A DNA stretch of 64,000 nucleotides, from contig CAVXVE010000007.1 in the NCBI GenBank assembly GCA_963764955.1, forward strand, positions 140,559 to 204,558, read 5' to 3'. The notes under the pieces are model-generated. The model was not told where the DNA came from and made no database searches. It worked only from the letters and a program-made list of their open reading frames with translations. The stretch is from Roseiarcus sp963764955. GTDB taxonomy: Bacteria > Pseudomonadota > Alphaproteobacteria > Rhizobiales > Beijerinckiaceae. This document shows, piece by piece, positions 34,160-43,133 of this stretch. The position numbers were made by a program, and so were the translations under genes. Each line of letters opens with the position of its first letter. Position 1 is the stretch's first letter.

Positions 34160-35294
34160 TTAAGCGGCACGATGCCTGTCGTTCGATGTCCCCGGCCGAG
34201 CGCGCCAATGGCGGGAGAGCGTTTGCTCCACGTGGGCTTCGGAAAATGCACCTTCTAGTACCAGACGAGAGGCCCCAAGAAGTACGCAAGTCGACGGATC
34301 CGCCTTGGCGGTTTCGAGGACGAGACCTTTGGTTGCAAGCGGCAGCGCCCTCTGAAAGAAAGCCCCGCGCAGACCGACCATCAGGTGATCGTCCGTCCGC
34401 GACAGCGCTCCCCCGACTATAATCGCAGCTGGGTTGAGAAGGCATCCGATATCGGCGATCACCTTGCCCAATATGCGTCCCGCCTCCCTCACCCTCTGAA
34501 CAGCCTCGGGGCGTTTCGATTTGACGAGAGACACGACGTCTCGCGCACTATCTGCGGAGACGCCCAGGGCGCGAAGATCCCGGGCAAGCGCCCATCCGGA
34601 GGCGTGGGCCTCGAGGCAACCCAACATCCCGCAGCGACATAAGTGTCCTTTCGCGGACTCGACCTGAATGTGCCCAATCTCTCCGGCCGCGCCCCGCGCG
34701 CCCCTATAGATCCTTCCGTTGGCAATCACGCCGCTGCCGATCCCTGTGCCAGCCTTAACGAAGAAGAGATGCTCGACATTCGGCCAGAAACGATGATGTT
34801 CCGAGATTGCCATGAGGTTGACTTCATTCTCGACCGTAACCGGCGCGTCGATCCTGTTGTTCAGCCATCCGCGGATGTCGAAGTCTTCCCACCCGGTCAT
34901 CAGCGATGGCGCGACGACGCGCCCCGAATTCGAAGTCGATCTGGGCTGGTAGCCCGAGACCGATGCCCAGGACATCGGCCGGCTCTCGCCGGATAGAGGC
35001 AAGCAGCTCGTGAAACTGGCTGGCAATCCACTCGAGCATCGGAACCGGGCCCTCGTGAATGTCCAGAGCCCGACCCTTCTCGGCCAGGATCTTCGACCGC
35101 AGGTCGGTTATCGCCAGATGGGTGTAGGATTCCCCGATGTCCGCGGTCAGAACGACCGCGCAATCCGGATTGAGCACAAGCTGACGAGCCGGACGTCCTC
35201 GCGCGGATCGGGGCTGCACCCGTTCCTCGACAAGTCCGCCCTCACCAAGAAACGCCAGCCGATCGGCGATAGTCGATCGCGATAGGCCCGTCAT
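34160..35294 (-). pseudogene. ROK-family transcriptional regulator with a frameshift
   Basis: The N-terminal winged helix (GLSRSTIADRLAFLGEGGLVEERV) actually starts upstream of ATG 35294: ILSLIVSGIARSRLELAEM is in frame to at least 35360, but no clear start was found. The frame breaks at about 34929 (extra T: GACTTCGAATTCGGGG). The other frame gives SGRVVAPSLMTGWEDFDI and the ROK kinase-like core FFVKAGTGIGSGVI, GAAGEIGHIQV and the CRCGMLGCLEA zinc motif. It lies upstream of the sugar operon on the same strand and would be its repressor if intact. Confidence 0.8.
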
Positions 35295-35683
35295 CTCAGC
35301 CAGCTCTAATCGCGAACGGGCAATACCTGAAACGATAAGAGAAAGTATTTTCCCCGTGAGACTTCTCCGCCTCCGACCTCTTCAGCGGTTTGGACGACTC
35401 TTCCATGCGCGACTGTCCGTTCAATACCTGCGAGATATGGGCCAATATGAGCAAAACTGCTAGCGATTATGACGTTTTCCAAATCACGGGGCTGGGGAGG
35501 CAGTCAGTCGTCGCGTTAATCCAAGACAGGGCGCGGCTGCGGATCGGCGGATTTAGTACGTAGGAGGTCGCCTCACCGCCTCTTCGGCGCATTCGTCGAG
35601 CGCGGGGTAAACGGTCTGGCCGTCGTCTGATGTGCTTCCCGAGGTCTTGCGGACCTATCCTGAGCTCATCGAGGTCGGCCGGC

Positions 35684-36337
35684 TCACTCAGTGGCGGCAC
35701 CAGCAAATGCGGGACGCCGCCGATCGCTGAGAGCGCGCGCACATGGGCGTCGATCCAGCCCGGGAAGCGTCTGCGTCCAGCTTGCATGCGCGAAGGTGAA
35801 GCTCGAGGCGCCGAGCACGGCGACGAAGATCTGCGCCATGCGGATTTCCCCGGTGAGCCGGTCGACGACGACCGGGACCCCGTCGCCCGCGTAATCGACG
35901 AACAGCCGTTCGCCCGCCACATGCGTCTGCCGCATCGTCGGCGACAGCTTCGCTTCAAAGCCGCGATAGAGTTCGCAAAACCGCGAATAGCTGTAACCGC
36001 CGGGGTTGGTCGCGATGTATTCGTCCCAGACGATCAGCAGTGTGATGTGCTTGCGCTTCAGCTCCCGATGGACCGCGAGCCAATTCGGTTCGGCGTGGCG
36101 GCGGTGTCCCCGTTTGCTTCGGCGATTGGCGTAAAGCGCCGCCTCCAGTCCGGCGTCGCCGATCCCCTCCGGAAGCGGCCAGGAAAGCCCAGCGCTCTCT
36201 ACACGAGTGAGCGTCTCTCGAACCGTGGAAGGCGCCAGGCCAAGACGCCGCGCGATCTCGCGCGTCGGCAGGCTGGCTGAAAACTTCAGACGAATGATCT
36301 CGCGCGCATGGCGCATCGAAACTCTTTCCGCTGGCAT
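35684..36337 (-). pseudogene. istA: IS21-family transposase IstA, N-terminal half
   Basis: ATG 36337 begins MPAERVSMRHAREIIRLKFS, an N-terminal HTH typical of IstA (REIARRLGLAPSTVRETLTRVE), followed by the start of the rve integrase domain (HVAGERLFVDYAGDGVPVVVD). Near 35757 one extra base shifts the frame; the homology goes on in the next frame as WIDAHVRALSAIGGVPHLLVP to about 35695, then ends. The rest of istA and all of istB are missing. Debris of one IS21 element. Confidence 0.85.
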
Positions 36338-36413
36338 CGATCGCTCCCTTGGATTGCCAAAGGAGCGACCCTAAACAGGCCAGCGGAGGCGCTCGTCGCC
36401 GTCAAAGAACCCC

Positions 36414-36518
36414 GGGCGGCATTATTCCGTTCCGGTGGGCGGCATCATCTCATTTTGGTGGGCGGCATCATTCCGTTACGACGGGCGACATCATCTCGTT
36501 TCGGTGGGCGGCTTCGCC
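36414..36518 (-). repeat. Tandem 23-bp repeats at the istA-proximal end of the IS21 remnant
   Basis: Four units of 23 bp (36414-36436, 36437-36459, 36460-36482, 36483-36505) and a partial fifth. Each starts GGGCGGCAT(C/T)AT and ends with a variable GTT-containing half. Multiple spaced repeats at the ends are a known trait of IS21 elements, where they bind the IstA transposase. Confidence 0.8.
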
Positions 36519-36630
36519 AGGAATCAGCAGACTTCCCCTGGACAAAATGCTCGCGACGTATCCGACCGATCGTCTCCACAATCAGCATCCCCCACCGCCC
36601 GCGAAGCGGGATTGCTTGCTGTGCGGAACT

Positions 36631-37326
36631 TCAAGCGGCCGCGACGACCTCGCGCCACGTGGTCATCGCTGCGGCGCGGAGCACGCGGTGCGATTGAGCT
36701 GATATGAGATGGCGTTGGACGTTGAAAGTGTTGTAAACGGCGGCGTGGGTTGAAAGGAATTTCTGCGCAGAGCGAGCGCTCTTGAAACGTTGCATTTTGC
36801 GCTCCCGTCGTCGGGTCGGCTGATGCGAATTTTCGGCCCGATTGTTCCTCCATCGCCCGCGCTCATGCAGGCGTTCGAGGCCGAGAGCGCGGGCCGCTGC
36901 GCCATATGATCGCAAGTCGTCCGTGACGAACCGCTCGGGGACGAAAGCATACTTCTTCAGAAGCTTCCGCATCAATTTCAGAGCGGCGTGCTTGTTGCGC
37001 TTGGATTGAACCACCACATCGAGAACCTCGCCCTCGGCGTCGACTGCGCGCCACAGATATACCATCCGCCCATCGATCTTCAGATAGACCTCGTCAAGAT
37101 GCCAGGTCGCGTGCGGTTTCGGACGGCGCTTGCGCAGATGCGCGGCGATCATCGGCCCGAAGTGGTTCACCCAGCGGCGCACGGTCTCGTAGGAGACCGC
37201 GATCCCGCGCTCGGACAGCAAATCTTCGACGTCGCGAAAGCTGAGGGTGAACCGGAGATAGAGCCAAATCGCCTGATTGATGACCTCAGGCGGGAACCGA
37301 TATCCCGCGTAGCTGATCTTCCTCAT
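36631..37326 (-). CDS. IS6-family transposase
   Basis: 231 residues, complete. N-terminal region YAGYRFPPEVINQAIWLYLRFTLSFRDVEDLLSERGI; DDE catalytic residues in HLDEVYLKIDG, FVTDDLRSY and NNRAENSHQPTRRRER; C-terminus MQRFKSARSAQKFLSTHAAVYN. This is the IS26-like layout. It lies between the IS21 debris and an N-terminally altered IS5-type transposase, which it may have truncated. I could not define its terminal repeats. Confidence 0.92.
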   Translation of the reverse strand: MRKISYAGYRFPPEVINQAIWLYLRFTLSFRDVEDLLSERGIAVSYETVRRWVNHFGPMIAAHLRKRRPKPHATWHLDEVYLKIDGRMVYLWRAVDAEGEVLDVVVQSKRNKHAALKLMRKLLKKYAFVPERFVTDDLRSYGAAARALGLERLHERGRWRNNRAENSHQPTRRRERKMQRFKSARSAQKFLSTHAAVYNTFNVQRHLISAQSHRVLRAAAMTTWREVVAAA

Positions 37327-37331
37327 GCCCC

Positions 37332-38444
37332 TTGGCTAGCGCGCCTACCAACGTCCAACAAGCTGATGCCGGCGTGACAAAGCCGCTGCGGGCGATGCGG
37401 CGGCTGACCAATGCGGCTTTGGCTGAACTCGACCCGAGGTTTTCGGCGCTTTACGAGGGGATCGGGCGTCCCTCGATTGCGCCGGAGCGCCTTCTACGAG
37501 CTTCGCTGCTGCAGCTTCTCTATTCGATCCGCTCGGAGCGGCAGCTGGTCGAACGGCTGGAGTTCGACATGCTGTTTCGCTGGTTCGTCGGGCTTTCGAT
37601 TGACGAGAAGATCTTCGACGCCTCGACCTTCTCGAAGAACCGCGACCGCCTGGTCACGCACGCGATCGCGCAAGAGTTTCTGTCTTCGCTCCTTGGCCTG
37701 CCGGAGGTGAAGGGGCTTCTGAGCGCCGAACATTTTTCGGTCGACGGGACTTTGCTCAAGGCCTGGGCGTCGATGAAGAGCTTCCGTCCCAAGAGCGCCT
37801 CAGGCGAAGGCGCGGGGAACGGCCCGGGCGAGCCGCCGCCTCCCGGGCGCAACCGCGAGGCCGACTTCCGCAAGACCAAGCGATCGAACGCGACGCACGC
37901 CTCGACGACGGACAAGGATGCGCGCCTTTACCGTAAAGGCGCAGGCCAGGAGAGCCGTCTTTGCTATCTCGGCCATGCCTTGATGGAGAACCGCAACGGG
38001 CTTGTGGCGGCGGCCGAAGCGACGCTGGCGACCGGAACGGCCGAGCGCGAGGCGGCGGCGGCTTTCAGCCAGCGCTTGCCCAAGGGGGCGACCCTCGGCG
38101 CCGACAAGGGCTATGACGCCGAGGCCTTCGTCGAGAGCCTCAAGGCGCGCGGGATTGAGCCGCACATCGCGATCAACGGGACGGTGAGCAAGCATGGCAA
38201 GGCGCGCAAGACCGCGGTCCCGAGCGAGGTCGCCGCGAGTGTGCGCTATGCCATCAGCCAGCGGCTGCGCAAGCGCATCGAGGAAGGCTTCGGCTGGACG
38301 AAGACGGTCGGCGGTCTCACGCAGGTGAAGGTGCGCGGCCTTGCCAAGGTCCGCGCCGCTTTCGTCCTCGCCATGGCCGCCTACAACATCGTGCGCCTGC
38401 CCAAGCTCTTGGCCCCGAGGGGCGAAGCCCGGCCAGCGACATGA
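37332..38444 (+). CDS. IS5-type transposase
   Basis: About 356 native residues. The homology begins at KPLRAMRRLTNAALAELDPRF (about 37378); the residues before it match the IS6 flank, so the natural N-terminus is probably lost. It continues RPSIAPERLLRASLLQLLYSIRSERQLVERLEFDMLFRWFVGL, the DDE_Tnp_1 part FSVDGTLLKAWASMKSF and LGADKGYD, and ends RIEEGFGWTKTVGGLTQVKVRGLAKV. A likely element end is at 38547-38566 (GACTTTTTCAGCAGCCTGCT). Confidence 0.88.
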   Translation: MASAPTNVQQADAGVTKPLRAMRRLTNAALAELDPRFSALYEGIGRPSIAPERLLRASLLQLLYSIRSERQLVERLEFDMLFRWFVGLSIDEKIFDASTFSKNRDRLVTHAIAQEFLSSLLGLPEVKGLLSAEHFSVDGTLLKAWASMKSFRPKSASGEGAGNGPGEPPPPGRNREADFRKTKRSNATHASTTDKDARLYRKGAGQESRLCYLGHALMENRNGLVAAAEATLATGTAEREAAAAFSQRLPKGATLGADKGYDAEAFVESLKARGIEPHIAINGTVSKHGKARKTAVPSEVAASVRYAISQRLRKRIEEGFGWTKTVGGLTQVKVRGLAKVRAAFVLAMAAYNIVRLPKLLAPRGEARPAT

Positions 38445-38845
38445 AGAGCCAGAGAACAACGACCCGACTTCACGCCAAAACTCCGAACCTGAGCCGCATC
38501 CAGCCGCAAAAAATCGCGCTTGCACTCCTCGTTGCGCAAACGCAGTGACTTTTTCAGCAGCCTGCTCTCATGTTCGCCGTCAAGGGGTTTGAGCAAGCAT
38601 CGGCATTCTGGTTCAGCCCAGGCGCTGTGCTTCTGGACGACGTCCACAGCAGGGGACAGGACAGAAAGACGACGGTTGAGCAAGCTCTCATGCGCGGGTT
38701 GGTTACCGCATGACCGTGGTTTCGTCTTGGAGCTGCCTCTGTCTAGAAGGCGAGCGTCGGCATGAGCCGGCTCATAACAGGCACGAGGGTTCTCCACCGC
38801 GCCCCGCCCCCAGCAGTGGACGCCGATCTGTTTACCGACGCAAAA
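38445..38845. other. IS5-type element end and the 3' non-coding flank of IS110
   Basis: 38547-38566 reads GACTTTTTCAGCAGCCTGCT, the probable right end of the IS5-type element. The following ~280 bp lie 3' of the IS110 transposase and have no supported gene; in IS1111-type IS110 members this flank encodes the bridge RNA, so it is the place to look for one. Confidence 0.4.
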
Positions 38846-39961
38846 TCAGGCGACGGAACCAATCTGCGTTTGGCGTGCAATCGCCCAGAGAAAGCCGACC
38901 ATCTCCCGCGCGATTGCGGTCGTCACGACGACCTTGGGCTTGCCTGTCGCCGCGAGCCGACGATAGCGGGCGCAGAGCCGGACTTGCGCTTTCCAGGCGA
39001 TGTCGCGGACGATCTGTGGAAGTCCCTCGAGCCGGTCGTGCAGCTTGCGGCTGACGCGGGCCTGCATTCGATAGGTCCAAGCCCCTTCGATCAAGACACG
39101 CCGTGCAAGCGCGTTGCCTGCCTTGGTGATGCCGCCGCGGCGTATCGCGGTCCCGCTCGAATGCTCGGAGGGCGTCAGACCAAGGTAGGCCATCACCTGG
39201 CGCGGATTGTCGAAGCGCGTGAAATCGCCCACCTCGGCGACGACGGTGACAGCCGCCACGAAGGCCACGCCACGCATTGCCTGGAACGCCTCAACGATCG
39301 GCGCCATCGACCAAGTTGGAACCAGATCCTCGATCTGCTTCGTCAGGCGAGCGATCCGCTCTTCGGCGTCATGCACGGAGTGGATATAGTCCTGCAGGAC
39401 AACTTGCTGGGCAGGGTGGTCGAAGCGAACCGTCGTCAGCCAGCGGCGATAGGGGAGTGTCCAGCCCTTCTTTCCGGCATAGACGCGGCCATGCCTCAAC
39501 AGGAATCCCTGCAGGTGCTGACGCGCCTTGCCGAGCACCCTGACTGCTGTTGCCCGCGCCCGGACCAGATCCCGCATTGCCTCATGGGCCGCATCAGGAA
39601 CCCAAACGGCGGTCAATTCGCCGGCGCGGTGCAGTTTCGCCAGCATCACGGCGTCTCGCCGATCGGTCTTGATCCGATCGCCGGCTTTCATCGGAATCAG
39701 CGAGGGCGCCACGACCACGCATTCATGGCCAAGATCTATGATCTGCCGATGCAACCCGTAACCGCACGGGCCGGCTTCGTAGCAGAACCGTAGTGGCTGA
39801 AGGCCAGTCTTGCTCAGGCGCTCTACAAGCTTGCCGACATGATCGGCGCGGTTCAGAAAATTGCCGAGATGGCGCACCTCCCCGCCGCGTGCCCCACCAG
39901 CAATCGCGACTGAAATCGTCGCTTTGTGGACATCCATTCCCACGAAGATGGTATCGTGCAT
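38846..39961 (-). CDS. IS110-family transposase
   Basis: 371 residues, complete. The N-terminal DEDD domain has FVGMDVHKATISVAIA, RFCYEAGPCGYGLHR and GDRIKTDRRDAVMLAKLHRAGELTAVWVPD. The C-terminal Tnp_20 domain has MRGVAFVAAVTVVAEVGDFTRFDNPRQVMAYLGLTPSEHSSG, with the catalytic Ser region SEHSSG. It is the RNA-guided (bridge RNA) recombinase type. The 5' flank (39962-40071) is short and the 3' flank is longer, favouring an IS1111-like layout. Confidence 0.93.
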   Translation of the reverse strand: MHDTIFVGMDVHKATISVAIAGGARGGEVRHLGNFLNRADHVGKLVERLSKTGLQPLRFCYEAGPCGYGLHRQIIDLGHECVVVAPSLIPMKAGDRIKTDRRDAVMLAKLHRAGELTAVWVPDAAHEAMRDLVRARATAVRVLGKARQHLQGFLLRHGRVYAGKKGWTLPYRRWLTTVRFDHPAQQVVLQDYIHSVHDAEERIARLTKQIEDLVPTWSMAPIVEAFQAMRGVAFVAAVTVVAEVGDFTRFDNPRQVMAYLGLTPSEHSSGTAIRRGGITKAGNALARRVLIEGAWTYRMQARVSRKLHDRLEGLPQIVRDIAWKAQVRLCARYRRLAATGKPKVVVTTAIAREMVGFLWAIARQTQIGSVA

Positions 39962-40071
39962 CAGGTCCGTCCCCCATGTCTGAGGCTCTGCGCCGGCCTA
40001 TCCGACGCAATCCTCGAATGGGACATGCCGTGGGACGGACCGCCAGATGCTTCACACAGCGGACATAAGGG

Positions 40072-41106
40072 CTAGGAGTCAACCGACCAGCAGCCGCTTC
40101 GAATTTTTCGATTAAACACCTCTGGATACGCGAAGAGACCAGGTGCACCGCCACAGTGCCAGAAGACGACAGTTTCACCGGGCGCGATGGCATCGTTCCT
40201 GATCAACGACAGAAGGCCTGCCATGGCCTTGCCGGTATAAACCGGGTCCAGCAGAATCCCCTCTGTGCGGGCCACTAGCTCGACAGCTTCTGTCATTGCT
40301 GCGGTGGGCTGGCCGTATCCCGTACCAACCTGGGAATCGTCGATGTCTATGGCAGCCAAGGTTTCGCGTTGACGGCCTTCAAGAGCAAAAATCTCCTGAA
40401 CCAAGCCGGAGACGATCGCGCGCGCTTGCTCCGCTGAGCGCGAGACGCTGATGCCATGCACACGGCAGGGCAACCCCGCCTCCTCGACGCCTGCCAGAAT
40501 GCCGGCATGGGTGCCGCCGCTCCCCGTCGGCAGAACGATATGGTCGATACGGCAGCCTTCAGCCTGTGCCTGCACAACCAACTCGGCAAGCGCGTCACGA
40601 TAGGCGAGGCTGCCAAGGGCGTTCGAGCCACCAATCGGGATGAAATACGGGCGCCGCCCCTGGCCTGCCAGTCTCGCCAACGTCGCCGCGATCACCGCAG
40701 TGCTGTCCTCTCCCTGCGCCAGGAGACGAAGCTCCGCGCCGAAGATCTGGTCGAGCAGCACATTCCCGTTGATCCGGTAGGCCTCTCCGCGGCTCCTGAC
40801 CGCGTCGATCAAAAGCAGCACGCACCCAAGCCCGTTGAGCGCGGCTGCAGCTGCGGTCTGGCGAGCGTGATTGGATTGAATCGCCCCCACGGTCACCAGG
40901 ACATCGGCGCCGTGATTCAATGCATCAGCAACCAGGTATTCGAGCTTGCGCGCCTTGTTGCCGCCACCGGCAAAGCCAGTGCAGTCGTCGCGCTTGATCC
41001 AGATCGACGGGATCTGGCCATCGCGGCCGAGAGCCAGGGAGAGGCGCGGCATCTGTTCGAATGGTGTCGGGAGCATTGCAAGTCGGATCGTGTCGCGTCG
41101 GTTCAT
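40072..41106 (-). CDS. PLP-dependent D-cysteine desulfhydrase/ACC deaminase family enzyme
   Basis: 344 residues from ATG 41106 (ATG 41151 would add 15). Fold type II PLP enzyme: the Schiff-base Lys is in GGGNKARKLEYL, with VTVGAIQSNHARQTAAAAA and the phosphate loop LPTGSGGTHAGILAG. It probably removes sulfide or ammonia from D-cysteine, ACC or related amino acids, giving a keto acid. It is followed immediately by the IS110 flank. An 18-bp perfect palindrome lies about 100 bases upstream. Confidence 0.85.
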   Translation of the reverse strand: MNRRDTIRLAMLPTPFEQMPRLSLALGRDGQIPSIWIKRDDCTGFAGGGNKARKLEYLVADALNHGADVLVTVGAIQSNHARQTAAAAALNGLGCVLLLIDAVRSRGEAYRINGNVLLDQIFGAELRLLAQGEDSTAVIAATLARLAGQGRRPYFIPIGGSNALGSLAYRDALAELVVQAQAEGCRIDHIVLPTGSGGTHAGILAGVEEAGLPCRVHGISVSRSAEQARAIVSGLVQEIFALEGRQRETLAAIDIDDSQVGTGYGQPTAAMTEAVELVARTEGILLDPVYTGKAMAGLLSLIRNDAIAPGETVVFWHCGGAPGLFAYPEVFNRKIRSGCWSVDS

Positions 41107-41207
41107 TCCAGCAAACTCCAGCGCGGGCCTCGTCGGCGGCAACGACGTCATAATACTGCTAGATACTGCTAGTTTGGGATCGGCCGGACGTGCAAGTCCT
41201 CGTCCCG

Positions 41208-41225
41208 GATCATCACGTGATGATC
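41208..41225. promoter_or_regulatory. 18-bp perfect palindrome upstream of the PLP enzyme gene
   Basis: GATCATCACGTGATGATC reads the same on both strands. It lies in the 390-base gap between the acyl-CoA ligase stop (41497) and the PLP gene start (41106). It is followed, nearer the gene, by a tandem repeat ATACTGCTAG x2 (41153-41172). Candidate binding site for a dimeric regulator; no regulator gene is adjacent. The rest of the gap (41107-41496) shows nothing else. Confidence 0.45.
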
Positions 41226-41496
41226 GCAGCATCGGCCCAATGTAACGTTTGTGGAATATCGAAGAGGCCGCATCCGGTATGCGTGCCACGATCACGGTTG
41301 GATTGGAAGTTTCTGTCGTCGGTCGACCCGATAAGCCGGATGTGCGTGGACCTGACCGATCAGCGGTAGACGGTCCTCCGTTCAAAGGTGGATCAACCAT
41401 CCGCGCGCCCAGGCGGCGCTCGTCAAGCTGGAGGCCGTGCTGGCCCACGGCCTGGCCGCATCCGGCCGCCGACTTCCTGATCGTGGGACCTCACAC

Positions 41497-42942
41497 CTAG
41501 AGCCTGGCGGCGCGCAAGGCTGAGCGGCGAACCTTACCGGCGTCGTCGCGCAACTCCTCATCCGTCGCCTCGAACGTGCGGGGGATCTTGTAGCGCGCGA
41601 GCCGAGTCTCCAGCCAGGAGAGAAGGTCGGCGATGATATCATCGGGTCCGACGCCGGGCGTCAGCCGCAGGATCGCGTGAGGCCGGGCGCCGAGATCCTC
41701 ATCCGGAAGCCCGATCACGACCGCCCCGGCTACCCGAGGATGCTCCAAGATCGCTGCTTCCACTTCGGCCGGGTAGATGTTCGCGCCGCCCGAAATGATC
41801 AGGTCGGTGCGACGATCGGCGAGGAAGACATAGCCGTCCTCGTCCACCCATCCATAGTCGCCGATGGAATCCCATCCCGCCACGTCCTCCCGGGAGGTCG
41901 CACCGAGATAATGATAGGTCGAACGCGCTCCGCTGGCGGGCATGAAGTACAGTTCTCCAACTCGGCCGGCCGGAAGTGGAACGCCGGCCTCGTCCTGAGC
42001 GCGGATCCTGGCGCCTGCCGTGGGCCGACCGACCGAACCCGGCCTTTGCAGCCACTCTGAGCCGGAGATCACGGTCGAGCCCGTATTCTCCGTGCCGCCG
42101 TAAAGCTCCCAGACGTGATCAGCCCCAAGCCAGTCGATCCAGGCGCGCTTCAGCCATGGCGGCATGGGCGCCGCCATGTGCCACACGCGTTCGAGCGACG
42201 ACAGGTCGTAGGCGGAGCGGAACTCCTCCGGCAACCGCCAGATTCGGTGCATCATCGTCGGCACGAAGTTCACGAACTGCACCCTGTGACGGTCGATCAG
42301 GCGCAGAGCCTCTTCAGCGTCGAACCGACGCATGCTTACGACCGTGCTGCCCCGTACCAACCCCGCCGTGCTTATCGAGAACGGGGCGTTGTGATAGAGT
42401 GGACCCGGGTTGAGTAGCACTCCGTCGTTGGGGATGCCCATTGCCGGCTCGTCCGGATCAAAGGCGGCCGGGCGGTGATCGACGATCACCTTGGGCGCGC
42501 CCGTGCTGCCCCCTGACGGCATCGCCTTCCAATGGCGGGCCACTTCAACCTTTACCGGGGCCGACGACGCGCCTTCGGCGAAATCCAGGGTGACGCCGTC
42601 GAGCGCCGCGGCGAGGGCGGCGTCGGAGCAGATGACGAGCTTAGGACGCACGACCTGCAGAACAGCGCGCAGCTCGCTCACGGGCGTCTTGGACGAGACG
42701 GGATTGGGCGTCGCGCCGATCTTCCAGAGCCCAAAGACCACGGCGAAGAACGCGTTTCCGTTTGGAAGAGCGACCGTCACCATATCGTCGCGTCCGACAC
42801 CTCGCACCGTCATGGCGTTGGCGAACCGGTTCGCGGCAGCTTCGAGTGAAGGCCAATCGAGCCCGATGTCGTCTTGGGTGACCGCTGTGCGGGCGCCCAG
42901 TCGCATCGCGTGGTGGGCCGGGATGGCGCCGAGGGGGATCAT
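41497..42942 (-). CDS. AMP-dependent acyl-CoA synthetase/ligase
   Basis: 481 residues from ATG 42942, which overlaps the upstream dehydrogenase remnant by ATGA; the longer frame to 43227 is not conserved. Adenylation domain motifs: AMPSGGSTGAPKVIVDHRP (P-loop), VWELYGGTENTGSTVI, and the C-terminal hinge and domain GDYGWVDEDGYVFLADRRTDLIISGGANIYPAEVEAAI. Activates a carboxylic acid as acyl-AMP then acyl-CoA. Slightly short N-terminus for the family but all core motifs are present. Confidence 0.85.
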   Translation of the reverse strand: MIPLGAIPAHHAMRLGARTAVTQDDIGLDWPSLEAAANRFANAMTVRGVGRDDMVTVALPNGNAFFAVVFGLWKIGATPNPVSSKTPVSELRAVLQVVRPKLVICSDAALAAALDGVTLDFAEGASSAPVKVEVARHWKAMPSGGSTGAPKVIVDHRPAAFDPDEPAMGIPNDGVLLNPGPLYHNAPFSISTAGLVRGSTVVSMRRFDAEEALRLIDRHRVQFVNFVPTMMHRIWRLPEEFRSAYDLSSLERVWHMAAPMPPWLKRAWIDWLGADHVWELYGGTENTGSTVISGSEWLQRPGSVGRPTAGARIRAQDEAGVPLPAGRVGELYFMPASGARSTYHYLGATSREDVAGWDSIGDYGWVDEDGYVFLADRRTDLIISGGANIYPAEVEAAILEHPRVAGAVVIGLPDEDLGARPHAILRLTPGVGPDDIIADLLSWLETRLARYKIPRTFEATDEELRDDAGKVRRSALRAARL

Positions 42943-43133
42943 GCGATCCTCCGGGCGATCTTGCTGAAGTGGCGGCCTTCGGCAAGGTAGGCGAGCGCTT
43001 GCGGGAACGACTCCAGGCCATCGAACACGCGGTCGACCATGACCACCTGGCGAGCCCTGGGAACCGGCGTGGGCTTCTCCTGAATGGAAAGCCCGCCCGG
43101 CCCCCAGGAATTGATTTCGACCACCCAACCCAT
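42939..43133 (-). pseudogene. Zinc-type alcohol dehydrogenase with large internal deletion
   Basis: 64 residues combine the very N-terminus of a zinc-type dehydrogenase (WVVEINSWGPGGLSIQEKPTPVPRARQVV) with the very C-terminus (VDRVFDGLESFPQALAYLAEGRHFSKIARRIA), skipping the ~250 residues of catalytic and Rossmann domains in frame. It is still coupled to the acyl-CoA ligase by ATGA, which shows the original operon order. No enzyme activity is expected. Confidence 0.65.

Noticed and set aside
34140..34445. Alternative frames over the ROK gene 3' end
   Set aside because: Shadows in other frames; the ROK zinc motif and glucokinase-like core fix the true frame.
36414..36518. Regular 23-bp repeats resembling a small CRISPR array
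   Set aside because: The units are contiguous without spacers, lie at the istA-side end of an IS21 remnant, and no cas gene is present; IS21 end repeats explain them.
38762..39793. 343-codon plus-strand frame opposite IS110
   Set aside because: Antisense shadow of the intact IS110 transposase.
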